NCBI GenBank assembly: GCA_015689685.1
Contig: WVSL01000014.1
Span: 1 to 64,000, forward strand
DNA length: 64,000 nt
Direction of reading: 5' to 3'
Source: Rhodobacterales bacterium HKCCE2091
GTDB taxonomy: Bacteria > Pseudomonadota > Alphaproteobacteria > Rhodobacterales > Rhodobacteraceae
Of the stretch, positions 8,776-17,320 are shown one piece after another (within the stretch, counting starts at the first letter, position 1; the number at the start of each line of letters is the position of its first letter). A program made the translations under genes and the position numbers. A model generated the notes under the pieces. The model was not told where the DNA came from. It saw only the letters and a list, made by a program, of their open reading frames with translations, and ran no database searches.

Positions 8776-10119
8776 ATGACCCGGCATGATCTGCTCGCGG
8801 GGGCCGCAACGGCATTCGCACTCACTGCAGTCGCTGCGCAGGCGGACACGATCCGATTCTGGACCACCGAGGAACAACCCGAACGGCTCGCACGGCAGGA
8901 AGCGCTCGCCGAGCAGTTCCAGGAGGCCACCGGCCACGAGGTCGAGGTGATCCCGGTCACCGAAAGCGATCTCGGCACCCGCGCCACAGCCGCCTTCGCC
9001 GCCGGCGACCTGCCCGACGTGATCTACCACACGCTGCAATACGCGCTGCCCTGGGCCGAGGCCGGCATCCTCGACACAGACGCGGCGACGGACGTGATCG
9101 AGGATCTCGGCGCGGACACCTTCGCACCGGGCGCGCTGGAAATGGCGGCCTATGACGGCGGCTATGCCTCGGTCCCGGTCGACGGCTGGACGCAGATGAT
9201 CATCTACCGCGCCGACCTGTTCGAAGAGGCCGGGCTGGAGCCACCGACGAGCTACGCCAACGTGCTGGCCGCCGTGGAGGCGCTGCACAACCCGCCGGAA
9301 ATGTACGGCTTCGTCGCCGCGACCAAGGTCGACGAGAACTTCATGTCCCAGGTTCTGGAGCATGTCTTCCTCGCCAACGGCGTGTCGCCGGTCGGCCCGG
9401 ACGGGTTCCAGCCGCTTGAGGAAGGCCCGACCACCGAGGTGCTGGAATTCTACCGCGCCATCGCCGAGGCTTCGCCGCCGGGCGAGCTCTACTGGGACCA
9501 GTCGCGGTCGGTATACTTCGCGGGCAACGCGGCGATGATCATCTGGTCGCCGTTCATCCTCGATGAACTCGCCGGCCTGCGGGATTCGAACCCGCCGACG
9601 ATCAACGACGACCCGACCTCGACCGACCTGGCGAGCCGCACGGGCATCGTGACCAACTTCTCCGGGCCCTCGAACCCTGACGGCGCGGCCTGGGCCGACA
9701 TCCGCTACTTCGGCATCACCGCCGACGCGAACACGGACGTGGCCGAGGAGTTCGTCGCGTTTTCGATGTCGGACGGCTACGCCGAGACGCTCGCCATCGC
9801 GCCCGAGGGCAAGTTCCCGGTCCGCAACGGCAACGCCGACAACCCGAGCGAATACATCGACGCCTGGGCGACGCTCGACGTGGGCGTGGACCGGCGCGCG
9901 CCGCTCGGCGATCTCTACGCGCAGGAAATGATCGACGAGATCGTCGGCGGGCTCGACGTGGCGCAGCGCTGGGGCGTGGCCGACGGCCAGCTTGCGCTCG
10001 CCAGCCGCATGATCAACAGCCAGGCCGTGAACCGCGTGGTGCGCGAGTTCATCGACGGCGAGATCGACGCGGCCACCGCGGTCGAGCAACTGAACGAGGA
10101 ACTCGGCGCCATCGAATAG
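8776..10119 (+). CDS. ABC transporter sugar-binding protein (family 1)
   Basis: 447 residues. The signal peptide (hydrophobic LLAGAATAFALTAVAA) likely cleaves after AQA. The mature part begins DTIRFWTTEE, followed by the LAEQFQEATGHEVEVIPV pattern typical of carbohydrate-binding MalE/UgpB-like proteins. AGGGAGAGA precedes the ATG at 8776. It would capture a sugar or glycoside in the periplasm for the two permeases and ATPase encoded downstream. A strong hairpin after its stop may raise its level relative to the permeases. The substrate is not directly readable; the GH63-type hydrolase in the operon suggests a glucoside or mannoside of a small polar aglycone. Confidence 0.85.
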   Translation: MTRHDLLAGAATAFALTAVAAQADTIRFWTTEEQPERLARQEALAEQFQEATGHEVEVIPVTESDLGTRATAAFAAGDLPDVIYHTLQYALPWAEAGILDTDAATDVIEDLGADTFAPGALEMAAYDGGYASVPVDGWTQMIIYRADLFEEAGLEPPTSYANVLAAVEALHNPPEMYGFVAATKVDENFMSQVLEHVFLANGVSPVGPDGFQPLEEGPTTEVLEFYRAIAEASPPGELYWDQSRSVYFAGNAAMIIWSPFILDELAGLRDSNPPTINDDPTSTDLASRTGIVTNFSGPSNPDGAAWADIRYFGITADANTDVAEEFVAFSMSDGYAETLAIAPEGKFPVRNGNADNPSEYIDAWATLDVGVDRRAPLGDLYAQEMIDEIVGGLDVAQRWGVADGQLALASRMINSQAVNRVVREFIDGEIDAATAVEQLNEELGAIE

Positions 10120-10132
10120 GCGCGCCTCACCC

Positions 10133-10163
10133 GCCCCGGCCGCGGCGACGCGGCGGCCGGGGC
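10133..10163 (+). terminator. Hairpin after binding-protein gene (attenuator-like)
   Basis: Inverted repeat GCCCCGGCCGC / GCGGCCGGGGC with a 9-base loop, 13 bases after the binding-protein stop and before the first permease. It has no T-tract. This is the position where differential expression or mRNA-protecting hairpins are common in ABC importer operons. Confidence 0.6.
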
Positions 10164-10195
10164 GATACAATCCGCGGGCGGAAGGAGAGACGCCC

Positions 10196-11437
10196 ATGAC
10201 CACCGGGACACCCGAACCGCCGAAGGGCACGACCGCGCTTGCCCGGCGCGAGGCGCGGCTTGCCTACGGGCTGCTGGCGCCGACGCTGATCTCGGTCGCG
10301 CTGGTGGTGGTCCTGCCGCTGCTCGCGATCTTCTGGATCAGCTTCAAGCCCATCGGTCTGGCGGACCTGCGCCCGCCCGCGCCGGTGGCGCGCGAACAGG
10401 TACGCGGCGAGGGCGAAGATCTGCGCGTCGAGTACCGGCTGCGGAACTCGAGCCAGGAGGAGGTCATCACCGGGGTCGTGTTGACCGACGTCCTGCCGGA
10501 CGGGGTCATGCCGTCGGGCGACCTGCCGCCGGAATGCGCGCTGGACGGGCAGGTGCTGACCTGCCGCATCGACGAGATGGCGGGCGGCTACAACGAGCGC
10601 CTGATCGTGCCGCTGGCCGGCGCGGGCGATCCCGATACGCTGGAGGATGCCGCCGAGGCGACCGAGCCCACGGTGACGGGCAGCGCGAACAGCATCCTCA
10701 CCAACACGACCTTCACGCTGGAGAACTTCGCCCGCGTCTTCGACGGCGACGAGTTCTGGGGCGTTCTCGGCGTGACCCTGTTCTACACGGTCTTCGGCAC
10801 CATCGGCGCCCTGCTGGTCGGTCTGTTCGCGGCGCTGCTCCTGAACAAGAGCTTCCGCGGGCAGGGGATCCTGCGCGGGCTCTACCTGTTCCCCTACGTC
10901 GCGCCGGTGATCGCGGTGGCGTTTTCCTGGCTGATCCTGTTCGACCCGTTCTCGGGCTCGGCCAACGCGCTCCTAGTGCAGATGGGCGTGACCGACGAGG
11001 CGATCAACTTCTTTGGCGACCGGCCGCTCGCGCTGGTCATGGTGACGGTGTTCGAGATCTGGCGGTATTTCCCGCTGTCGTTCCTGTTCATCCTCGCGCG
11101 GATGCAGTCGATCGACAGCGATATGTACGAGGCCGCGGACATGGACGGGGCCAGCCCGTTCCAGCAGTTCTGGTACCTGTCGATGCCGCAGCTCCTGGGG
11201 ATCCTGTCGGTCCTGTTCCTGCTGCGCTTCATCTGGACCTTCAACAAGTTCGACGACATCTTCCTGCTGACGGGCGGCAACGCGGGTACGCGGACGCTGA
11301 CGGTGAACGTCTACGAGCAGGCCTTCGCGGTGTCGAACATCGGCGCGGGCGCGGCCGTCGCGGTGGTGGTGTTCTGCTGCCTCGTCCTGTTCTCGATCTT
11401 CTTCTTCAGCTTCATGAGCCGGGAGGAAGGGCTGTGA
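10196..11437 (+). CDS. ABC sugar permease (MalF type) with large periplasmic insert
   Basis: 413 residues, about 110 longer than normal MalF-like permeases. TM1 lies at ~24-48. Residues ~58-168 then form a hydrophilic segment before TM2 at ~185, and the rest is ordinary, with the EAA loop (YEAADMDGASPFQQFW) contacting the ATPase. The insert reads like a beta-rich DUF11/CARDB-type adhesion fold, with a YRLRNSS strand, LTDVLPDGV, two Cys (ECALDGQVLTC) and a closing strand. By topology it should face the periplasm, perhaps docking the binding protein. Starts ATG 10196 after AAGGAGA. Permease identity is secure; the role of the insert is unknown. Confidence 0.88.
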   Translation: MTTGTPEPPKGTTALARREARLAYGLLAPTLISVALVVVLPLLAIFWISFKPIGLADLRPPAPVAREQVRGEGEDLRVEYRLRNSSQEEVITGVVLTDVLPDGVMPSGDLPPECALDGQVLTCRIDEMAGGYNERLIVPLAGAGDPDTLEDAAEATEPTVTGSANSILTNTTFTLENFARVFDGDEFWGVLGVTLFYTVFGTIGALLVGLFAALLLNKSFRGQGILRGLYLFPYVAPVIAVAFSWLILFDPFSGSANALLVQMGVTDEAINFFGDRPLALVMVTVFEIWRYFPLSFLFILARMQSIDSDMYEAADMDGASPFQQFWYLSMPQLLGILSVLFLLRFIWTFNKFDDIFLLTGGNAGTRTLTVNVYEQAFAVSNIGAGAAVAVVVFCCLVLFSIFFFSFMSREEGL

Positions 11438-11459
11438 GGGGTTTCGCCGCCTTCGGCGC

Positions 11460-11552
11460 CGACCCGCGCGGGGGCGTCGCCCCCGCACCCCCGGGGCGCT
11501 GCCCCGCCGCCTGCGGCGGCCCCCCGGAATATTTCGGGGACAGAGAAGGGGG
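11460..11552 (+). repeat. Dispersed intergenic repeat type 1, copy 1
   Basis: The gap between the two permease genes is mostly a GC-rich palindromic stretch (GCGGGGGCG/CGCCCCCGC, CCGCC/GGCGG) ending in GGAATATTTCGGGGACAGAG and an AAGG tail. The same architecture, a C-rich arm then TATT(T), a G-run and a purine AAGAGG-like tail, recurs at 15206-15240 and 21201-21240. This resembles the short intergenic repeat familiar from Rhodobacteraceae genomes. It also supplies the GA-rich Shine-Dalgarno region of the next gene. Confidence 0.55.
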
Positions 11553-11558
11553 GGCGGC

Positions 11559-12767
11559 ATGAGCGCGGTTCGGTTCGGATACGTCACGGGGCCGGTGCTC
11601 GGCGCGCTCTGGATGGTGATCCTCGCGACCACGGTCGCGGTCGCGATGTCCTTCGTGACCGGCGAGGCGTTCCGCCCGGCGGTGCTCCTGTCGCTGGCCT
11701 GGGGCGCGGTCCTGGGCGGGGCGGCGGTCTACCGCCTCGGCGGGCGGATCGGGCTCTGGGCCGGGGGACTGCTGATCTTCGTCGCCACCATCGCGGGGTT
11801 CGGACCGATGGCGATCGAGGCCGGTGCCGTGGCGCGGGGCGCGGCCGGGCTGGTCCTTGGCGCGGCCTTCGCCTGGTCCTTTGGCCTGATCCTCGAGGAC
11901 CTGCCGTCGGGCGCCCTGTCGCGCCACGAGTTCGAGGCCGCGGTGATCCGCTTCCTGACCGGCTTCGGCTACATTTTCTTCACCGCCATCGTGCTGATCC
12001 CGTTCTACGTGATGGTGATGACGAGCCTGAAGAACCAGTCGGAGCTGTTGCAGAACCCGCTCGATTTCTCGATCGACCTGAGCCAGGGCCTGGGGCTGTT
12101 CCGCAGCTACGTGGAGCTGATCCGCGACTTCAATTTCGGGTCCTACCTGTGGACGTCGTTCTACGTCTCGGTGCTCACGGTTCTCATCACGCTCGCCTTC
12201 TCGATCCCCGGCGCCTACGCGGTGGCGCGGCTGCGGTTCCGGGGGCAGGCGATGCTGTCGCGGTCGATCCTCCTGATCTACATGGTGCCGATGATCGTGC
12301 TGGCGCTGCCGATCTACATCGCCTTTTCCGTCACCGGCCTGAGGAACACGATCATCGGGATCGTGATGATCTACCCGGTCACGACGATCCCGGTCGCGCT
12401 CTACATGCTGCAGGGCTATTTCCGCGGGCTTCCGGCGGAGATCGAGGAGGCCGGGCTGATGGACGGGCTGAGCCGCCTCGCGGTGATCTGGAAGATCACC
12501 CTGCCGCTGTCGCTGCCCGCGCTCGCCTCGGTGTCGCTGTATGTCTTCATGATCGCGTGGAACGAGTTCCTGCTGGCATTCATGCTGCTCGACGACCCGT
12601 CGAAGTTCACCCTGACCCGCGGCATCGCGAGCCTGAACTCGTCGGAGATCCCGCGCCAGCACCTGATGGCCGGATCGGTGATCGCGACGGTGCCGATCAT
12701 GGCGCTGTTCCTGGGGCTGGAGCGCTTCATGACCAAGGGCCTGACGGCGGGGTCGGTGAAGGGATGA
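11559..12767 (+). CDS. ABC sugar permease (MalG type) with extra N-terminal membrane segments
   Basis: 402 residues. Residues ~10-115 hold about four additional hydrophobic helices (for example GALWMVILATTVAVAMSF and AGGLLIFVATIAGFGPMAI) not found in ordinary MalG-type proteins. The usual six-TM domain starts at ~135 (FTAIVLIPFYVMVMTSL), with the EAA motif EIEEAGLMDGLSRLAVIWKI near residue 295. It forms the transmembrane channel with the preceding permease. Both partners therefore carry non-standard additions, suggesting a co-evolved importer subtype. Confidence 0.86.
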   Translation: MSAVRFGYVTGPVLGALWMVILATTVAVAMSFVTGEAFRPAVLLSLAWGAVLGGAAVYRLGGRIGLWAGGLLIFVATIAGFGPMAIEAGAVARGAAGLVLGAAFAWSFGLILEDLPSGALSRHEFEAAVIRFLTGFGYIFFTAIVLIPFYVMVMTSLKNQSELLQNPLDFSIDLSQGLGLFRSYVELIRDFNFGSYLWTSFYVSVLTVLITLAFSIPGAYAVARLRFRGQAMLSRSILLIYMVPMIVLALPIYIAFSVTGLRNTIIGIVMIYPVTTIPVALYMLQGYFRGLPAEIEEAGLMDGLSRLAVIWKITLPLSLPALASVSLYVFMIAWNEFLLAFMLLDDPSKFTLTRGIASLNSSEIPRQHLMAGSVIATVPIMALFLGLERFMTKGLTAGSVKG

Positions 12768-12843
12768 CGGATGGTCGCGACAGCGGGGCCGCGAGGACCG
12801 AAAGCCCGATCCGCGGGGATCGGGCGGGACGACGGAGAACGGG

Positions 12844-14100
12844 ATGACGACTGAAGACCGCGACGCGCGCGCGAGAGAGATCCTGCGGGGCAACGACCGG
12901 GGCGGCTACACGATCCCGACCAAGGGGCTCTATCCCTACCAGTGGAACTGGGATTCCGCCTTCGCCGCCTGGGGGTTCTCCACCTTCGACAAGGACCGGG
13001 CGTGGACCGAGCTGGAAACGCTGTTCTCGGCGCAGTGGGACACCGGGATGGTCCCGCACATCGTGTTCTGGCAGCCGGACCCGGGCTACTTCCCCGGCCC
13101 CGATGTCTGGGGCACGGGGGCCGATCCGGCAAGTTCGGGCATCAGCCAGCCGCCGGTGGCCGCGATCCTCGCGCGTAAGATCTACGAATCCGACCCCGGC
13201 GCGGGACGGGAGCGGATGCGCGCGCTCTACCCGAAGATGGTCGCCTGGCACCGCTGGTGGCGGGAGCATCGCTGCGCCGAGGGCGTGGCGGCGATCACGC
13301 ATCCCTGGGAATCCGGGCGCGACAACTGCGCCGATTGGGATCCGGGAATGGCCAATGTCGACGGGTCGAACGTGGGCGAGTATACGCGCCGGGACACTGG
13401 GCATGTCGACGCCTCGATGCGGCCGTCGAAGCAGGATTACGACCGCTACCTCGCGATCCTGCAATTCGGGAAAGCCTGTGGCTGGGACCAGGTCGAGATC
13501 GTGAAGAACGGGCCGTTCTACATGGCCGACCCGGCGATGACCTTCATCCTGATCCGGGCGCACCGGGATCTCGCCGCGCTCGGGGCCGTTCTGGGCGAGG
13601 ACGAGTCGGAGCTGGAGCAATGGGCCGACGAGCTCGTGGCCGGTCTGCCGCTGATGTGGAACAGCGAGATCCAGGCCTACGACGCGCGCGACCTGCGGAC
13701 GATGGCCTTCGCCGGCTGCCTCGGCTCCGGCGCGTTCCTGGCCTGGCTCGCCGGGATCGAGAACGCTGAGATGGAGCAGCGGCTGATGGCGGTCTGGGAC
13801 GGCGTCCGCTACGGCATCCCGTCCAACGATCCGAAGGCGGAGAACTTCAACCCGCGCCGCTACTGGCGCGGGCCGACCTGGCCGGTGGTCAACTCGCTGA
13901 TCGCGATGGGCTTCGCCGATGCCGGACGGGCGGAGGAGGAAGCGCGGCTGAGGCGCGAGACGGTGGAACTGATCGAGGCAGGCGGGTTCTTCGAGTATTT
14001 CGACCCGGTGGACGGCACGCCCTGCGGCGGCGACCATTTCACCTGGACGGCCGCGATCTGGCTGGCCTGGGCCAGCCCCTCGGCGAAGGCGGGAGGATAG
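12844..14100 (+). CDS. GH63-like glycoside hydrolase (glucosyl/mannosylglycerate hydrolase type)
   Basis: 418 residues, no signal peptide. Its (alpha/alpha)6-barrel motifs match bacterial GH63 enzymes such as mannosylglycerate and glucosylglycerate hydrolases: YPYQWNWDSAFAAWGF near residue 32, ISQPPVAA near 100, HPWESGRDN near 153, RYWRGPTWPVVNSL near 340, and FFEYFDP..G near 380, whose Glu is the likely catalytic base. It lies inside the ABC importer operon, between permease and ATPase. It probably hydrolyses the imported glycoside in the cytoplasm to a hexose plus glycerate or a similar aglycone. Trehalase-like or other alpha-glucosidase activity is the main alternative. Confidence 0.75.
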   Translation: MTTEDRDARAREILRGNDRGGYTIPTKGLYPYQWNWDSAFAAWGFSTFDKDRAWTELETLFSAQWDTGMVPHIVFWQPDPGYFPGPDVWGTGADPASSGISQPPVAAILARKIYESDPGAGRERMRALYPKMVAWHRWWREHRCAEGVAAITHPWESGRDNCADWDPGMANVDGSNVGEYTRRDTGHVDASMRPSKQDYDRYLAILQFGKACGWDQVEIVKNGPFYMADPAMTFILIRAHRDLAALGAVLGEDESELEQWADELVAGLPLMWNSEIQAYDARDLRTMAFAGCLGSGAFLAWLAGIENAEMEQRLMAVWDGVRYGIPSNDPKAENFNPRRYWRGPTWPVVNSLIAMGFADAGRAEEEARLRRETVELIEAGGFFEYFDPVDGTPCGGDHFTWTAAIWLAWASPSAKAGG

Positions 14101-14103
14101 GCG

Positions 14104-15150
14104 ATGGGTTCGATCGCGCTGAACAGGGTCGAGAAGTGGTACGGCGACGCGCAGGTCATCAAGGGCGTCGACCTGGAAATCGAGGACGGCGAGTTCATCG
14201 TCTTCGTCGGGCCGTCCGGGTGCGGCAAGTCCACGCTTTTGCGGATGATCGGCGGGCTCGAGGACATCAGCCGCGGCACGCTGACGGTCGATGGCCGCGA
14301 CGCCACCGCCGAGCCGCCGTCGAAGCGGGGGCTGGCGATGGTGTTCCAGTCCTACGCGCTCTACCCGCACATGTCGGTCCGCGACAACATGGGGTTTCCG
14401 CTGAAGACCGCGGGCGCGCCGAAGGCCGAGATCGCGGAGAAGGTGAACCACGCGGGCGACGTCCTGAAGCTCGGTCCCTACCTGGACCGGCGGCCCAAGG
14501 ACCTGTCGGGCGGCCAGCGCCAGCGCGTCGCGATCGGCCGCTGCATCGTGCGCGACCCGACCGCGTTCCTGTTCGACGAGCCCCTGTCGAACCTCGACGC
14601 CGCCCTGCGGGTCGAGATGCGCTACGAGATCGCGAAGCTGCACCAGAACCTCGGCGCGACGATGATCTACGTCACCCATGACCAGGTCGAGGCGATGACG
14701 CTCGCCGACCGGATCGTGGTGCTGGAGTTCGGCAAGATCGCCCAGATCGGCCCCCCGCGGGAACTCTACGAGCGGCCCGCGAACCTGTTCGTGGCGCAGT
14801 TCATCGGCAGCCCGAAGATGAACATCCTGCCGTGCAGGACCGAGGGCGGGCGCTACGCGCTCGAGGGCGCGCGCGGCGGGGCGTTTTCCGGCGACCGGCC
14901 GGCGGCGCATGTCGGTGTCCGGCCCGAACACATCGCGCTCGGCGCGGCGGGCGAGGGCGAGTGCGACGGGGTCGTGGACGTGGTCGAGTACCTCGGCGCG
15001 GACAGCTTCGTGGTGGTCGATTGCGGCAATCTCGGCAAGCTGACGGTGCGGACCATCGGGGACACGCCCGCGAAGCCCGGCGAGACCGTGGGGCTGATCT
15101 TCGATCCCGCGCGGCTGTCGTTCTTCGACGAGGCCGGGCTGCGGGTCTGA
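14104..15150 (+). CDS. Sugar ABC transporter ATP-binding protein (MalK/UgpC type)
   Basis: 348 residues. Walker [10 protein letters not shown] at 36-44, Q-loop [10 protein letters not shown], signature LSGGQRQR, Walker [13 protein letters not shown]-loop [10 protein letters not shown], then a C-terminal TOBE/MalK regulatory region ([11 protein letters not shown]). It energises the importer formed by the two permeases upstream. GGAGG overlapping the end of the GH63 gene supports the start at 14104. It closes the 8776-15150 operon. Confidence 0.93.
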   Translation: MGSIALNRVEKWYGDAQVIKGVDLEIEDGEFIVFVGPSGCGKSTLLRMIGGLEDISRGTLTVDGRDATAEPPSKRGLAMVFQSYALYPHMSVRDNMGFPLKTAGAPKAEIAEKVNHAGDVLKLGPYLDRRPKDLSGGQRQRVAIGRCIVRDPTAFLFDEPLSNLDAALRVEMRYEIAKLHQNLGATMIYVTHDQVEAMTLADRIVVLEFGKIAQIGPPRELYERPANLFVAQFIGSPKMNILPCRTEGGRYALEGARGGAFSGDRPAAHVGVRPEHIALGAAGEGECDGVVDVVEYLGADSFVVVDCGNLGKLTVRTIGDTPAKPGETVGLIFDPARLSFFDEAGLRV

Positions 15151-15205
15151 GGCCGGGTCCGGCTGTCGATGGTGGAGCGAGGGGGCCGTCTGCCCCCTCG
15201 CGCTC

Positions 15206-15240
15206 CCCCGAAGGTATTTTCGCAGGCAAAGAGGCAGGGG
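15206..15240 (+). repeat. Dispersed intergenic repeat type 1, copy 2
   Basis: Downstream of the ATPase gene: a G-run/C-run palindrome (GGGGGC..GCCCCC), then CCCCCGAAGGTATTTTCG and a purine-rich AAAGAGG tail. It has the same arm, TATTT core and purine tail as the copies at 11521 and 21201. The palindromic arm could also terminate the ABC operon transcript. Confidence 0.5.
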
Positions 15241-15336
15241 TGGCTTGAGAGAGTTGGGCCGCCGCCTCGCGGGGTGCCTTGAGCCGGTCCGCTCGCCCGG
15301 TTTCCCGCCGCGCCGGTTGCGCCTATTGTGCCCCCC

Positions 15337-15900
15337 ATGTCTGCCGACCTGTTCACCTCCTTCCCCCTGCGCCGGACCCGTGTCCACGAGGTCTCCGGCC
15401 CCTCCGCGGCCGGATTCGCGGCGATGGCGGGCGCGGGCACGGAGACGGTGTTCTGGATTCGCGAAAGCTGGCGGCCCGAGGTTCTGAACCCGGTGGGATT
15501 GTCGGAATTCCTCGATCCCGCGCGGCTTCTGGTCGCGGAGGTGTCGGACCAGACGGAGGGGCTCGCGGTGATGGAAGAGGCGCTCAGGGATGGGTCCGTG
15601 CCGTTCGTCGTGATCGAGACCAGCCAGCCGCTCGGCCTGACGCCGGGGCGGCGGTTGCAGCTTGCGGCGAAGGCGGGACAGTCCGTGGGGCTGTGCCTGA
15701 TCCCCGAGGGCATGGGCAGCAACGCCGCCGAGACGCGGTGGCATTGTTCCCCGGTTTTCGACCGTGCCGCGGCGGCTTCGGACTCGACTCTGCAGCGATG
15801 GGATCTTACCAAGAACAAATCGGGAACATTGGGAACCTGGCATGTTCGATGGGATCGCACGTCGCGTCGTGTCCGTGTGGTTTCCCCGGCTCGCGAGTGA
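15337..15900 (+). CDS. imuA: ImuA-type SOS mutagenesis protein (RecA-like)
   Basis: 187 residues from the ATG at 15337; a GTG at 15328 would add three. The core (GTETVFWIRESW, LLVAEVSDQTEGLAVMEEAL, VPFVVIETSQPLGLTPGRRLQLAAKAG) fits the ImuA/SulA-like RecA-fold proteins that accompany imuB and dnaE2. ImuA belongs to the damage-inducible translesion mutasome. The gene runs 59 bases into imuB, so the two are translationally coupled. No convincing alphaproteobacterial LexA box (GTTC-N7-GTTC or GAAC-N7-GAAC) was found just upstream. Identification rests strongly on gene order. Confidence 0.8.
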   Translation: MSADLFTSFPLRRTRVHEVSGPSAAGFAAMAGAGTETVFWIRESWRPEVLNPVGLSEFLDPARLLVAEVSDQTEGLAVMEEALRDGSVPFVVIETSQPLGLTPGRRLQLAAKAGQSVGLCLIPEGMGSNAAETRWHCSPVFDRAAAASDSTLQRWDLTKNKSGTLGTWHVRWDRTSRRVRVVSPARE

Positions 15901-17320
15901 CCGGGTTCTGCGCCTGCGCCCGGTCGATGGCCCGTTTGCCGTCACGCTGAAGGAGGCGAATGCCGAGCGGATCCACTGCCTGAACGCGACGGCCGAACGG
16001 CAGGGCCTGTCGCGGGGCATGAGCTTCGCCGATGCCCGCGCCTTCTGCCCCGAGTTGCAGACCCGCCCCGCCGACCCCGCCGCGGAGGCGCAGTTCCTGA
16101 CCGTGCTGCGCCGATGGGCGGTGCGCTATTGCCCCTGGGTGGGGGTCGAGGGCGGCGACGGGCTGGTGATGGACGTGACCGGGTCGGCGCACCTGTTCGG
16201 CGGCGAGGCGGCGATGCTGTCGGACATGCGCCAGCGGCTGTCCCGCGCCGGGATCACCGCGCGGATCGGGCTCGGCGACGGGCGCGGCGCGGCCTGGGCG
16301 CTGGCCCGCTTCGGCGAGGGCGTGGCGGCACCGGGCGCGGCGCTGGAGGCGCTGGCGGAGGTGCCGGTGGCGGGACTGAGGCTGGAGATGGACACGGTGG
16401 CGGCGCTGCACCGGCTCGGGCTGTCACGCATCGGCGCGCTCGATGCCGCCGCGCGCGCGCCGCTCGCCCGCCGGTTCGGGCCGGACCTGCTGCTCAGGCT
16501 CGACCAGGCGCTCGGGCGGCAGCCGGAATCGGTCGCGCCGCTGCCGGACCCGCCGCATTACGGCGTGCGGATGACCCTGCCGGAGCCCATCGGGCTGACC
16601 GCCGACGTGATGGCGGGGGCCGCGCGGCTCCTGGACCGGCTCTGCGAACGGCTGGTCGCGCGGGAGGAGGGCGCGCGGCGGCTTGCGCTGAGCCTTCGCC
16701 GGGTCGACCAGGACAGCCGGACGGTGGAACTGCGCCTCGCCCGCCCCTTGCGCGATCCGGGGCGCATCCTGCCCCTGTTCGAGCGCGCCGTGGGCGAGGT
16801 CGACGCGGGCTACGGCATCGACATGCTGCGGCTGGAGGCGGTGGAGGTGGAGCCGCTGCCGGTCAGGCAGGTCAGCCATGTCTCCTCGGGCCGCGGCGAC
16901 CGGCTCGACGATCTCATCACCCGGATCGGCACGCGGATCGGGCTGGAGAACATCCGCCGCTACCTGCCCGCCGACAGCCACGTTCCCGAACGCGCCTTTA
17001 TCGTCTCGCCCGCCGCGTGGTCGGAACCCGGCGGCGGCTGGACCGCGCTCCGCCCGCGCCCGATCCGCCTGTTCCCGCCCGAACCCATCGCGGGCGAGGG
17101 CCCGCGCCCGCCCGACCGCTTCCGCTGGCGGCGGATGCAGCTTGCGACCGAACGCGCGACGGGGCCGGAACGGATCGCGCCGGAATGGTGGCTGGAGGAC
17201 GAGGCCTGGCGGCGCGGCATGCGCGACTACTGGCTGGTGGAGACGCGGCAGGGCCGGCGGCTGTGGCTGTTCCACACCCCGCAGGCGCCGGGCTGGTTCG
17301 TGCAGGGGGAATTCGCATGA
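15842..17320 (+). CDS. imuB: ImuB, Y-family polymerase-like mutasome hub
   Basis: 492 residues starting at ATG 15842 inside the end of imuA. The N-terminus RVVSVWFPRLASDRV replaces the catalytic Asp-containing block of active Y-family polymerases, as is normal for ImuB, which lacks polymerase activity. GLSRGMSFADARAFCP, the fingers-like middle and the C-terminal RRMQLATERATGPERI region are typical. ImuB bridges the beta clamp, ImuA and DnaE2 during lesion bypass. The stop overlaps the dnaE2 start (ATGA). Confidence 0.92.
   Translation: MFDGIARRVVSVWFPRLASDRVLRLRPVDGPFAVTLKEANAERIHCLNATAERQGLSRGMSFADARAFCPELQTRPADPAAEAQFLTVLRRWAVRYCPWVGVEGGDGLVMDVTGSAHLFGGEAAMLSDMRQRLSRAGITARIGLGDGRGAAWALARFGEGVAAPGAALEALAEVPVAGLRLEMDTVAALHRLGLSRIGALDAAARAPLARRFGPDLLLRLDQALGRQPESVAPLPDPPHYGVRMTLPEPIGLTADVMAGAARLLDRLCERLVAREEGARRLALSLRRVDQDSRTVELRLARPLRDPGRILPLFERAVGEVDAGYGIDMLRLEAVEVEPLPVRQVSHVSSGRGDRLDDLITRIGTRIGLENIRRYLPADSHVPERAFIVSPAAWSEPGGGWTALRPRPIRLFPPEPIAGEGPRPPDRFRWRRMQLATERATGPERIAPEWWLEDEAWRRGMRDYWLVETRQGRRLWLFHTPQAPGWFVQGEFA

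Noticed and set aside
15820-15860. GAAC and GTTC repeats near the imuB start as a LexA box
   Set aside because: The direct repeat has a 5-base spacer and the 7-base-spaced pair is inverted; neither matches the alphaproteobacterial direct-repeat SOS boxes, and the site is inside imuA.
12727-16020. Very long minus-strand open frame opposite permease, GH63, ATPase and imuA genes
   Set aside because: It spans four genes with strong homology on the other strand and shows no domain; a high-GC artefact.
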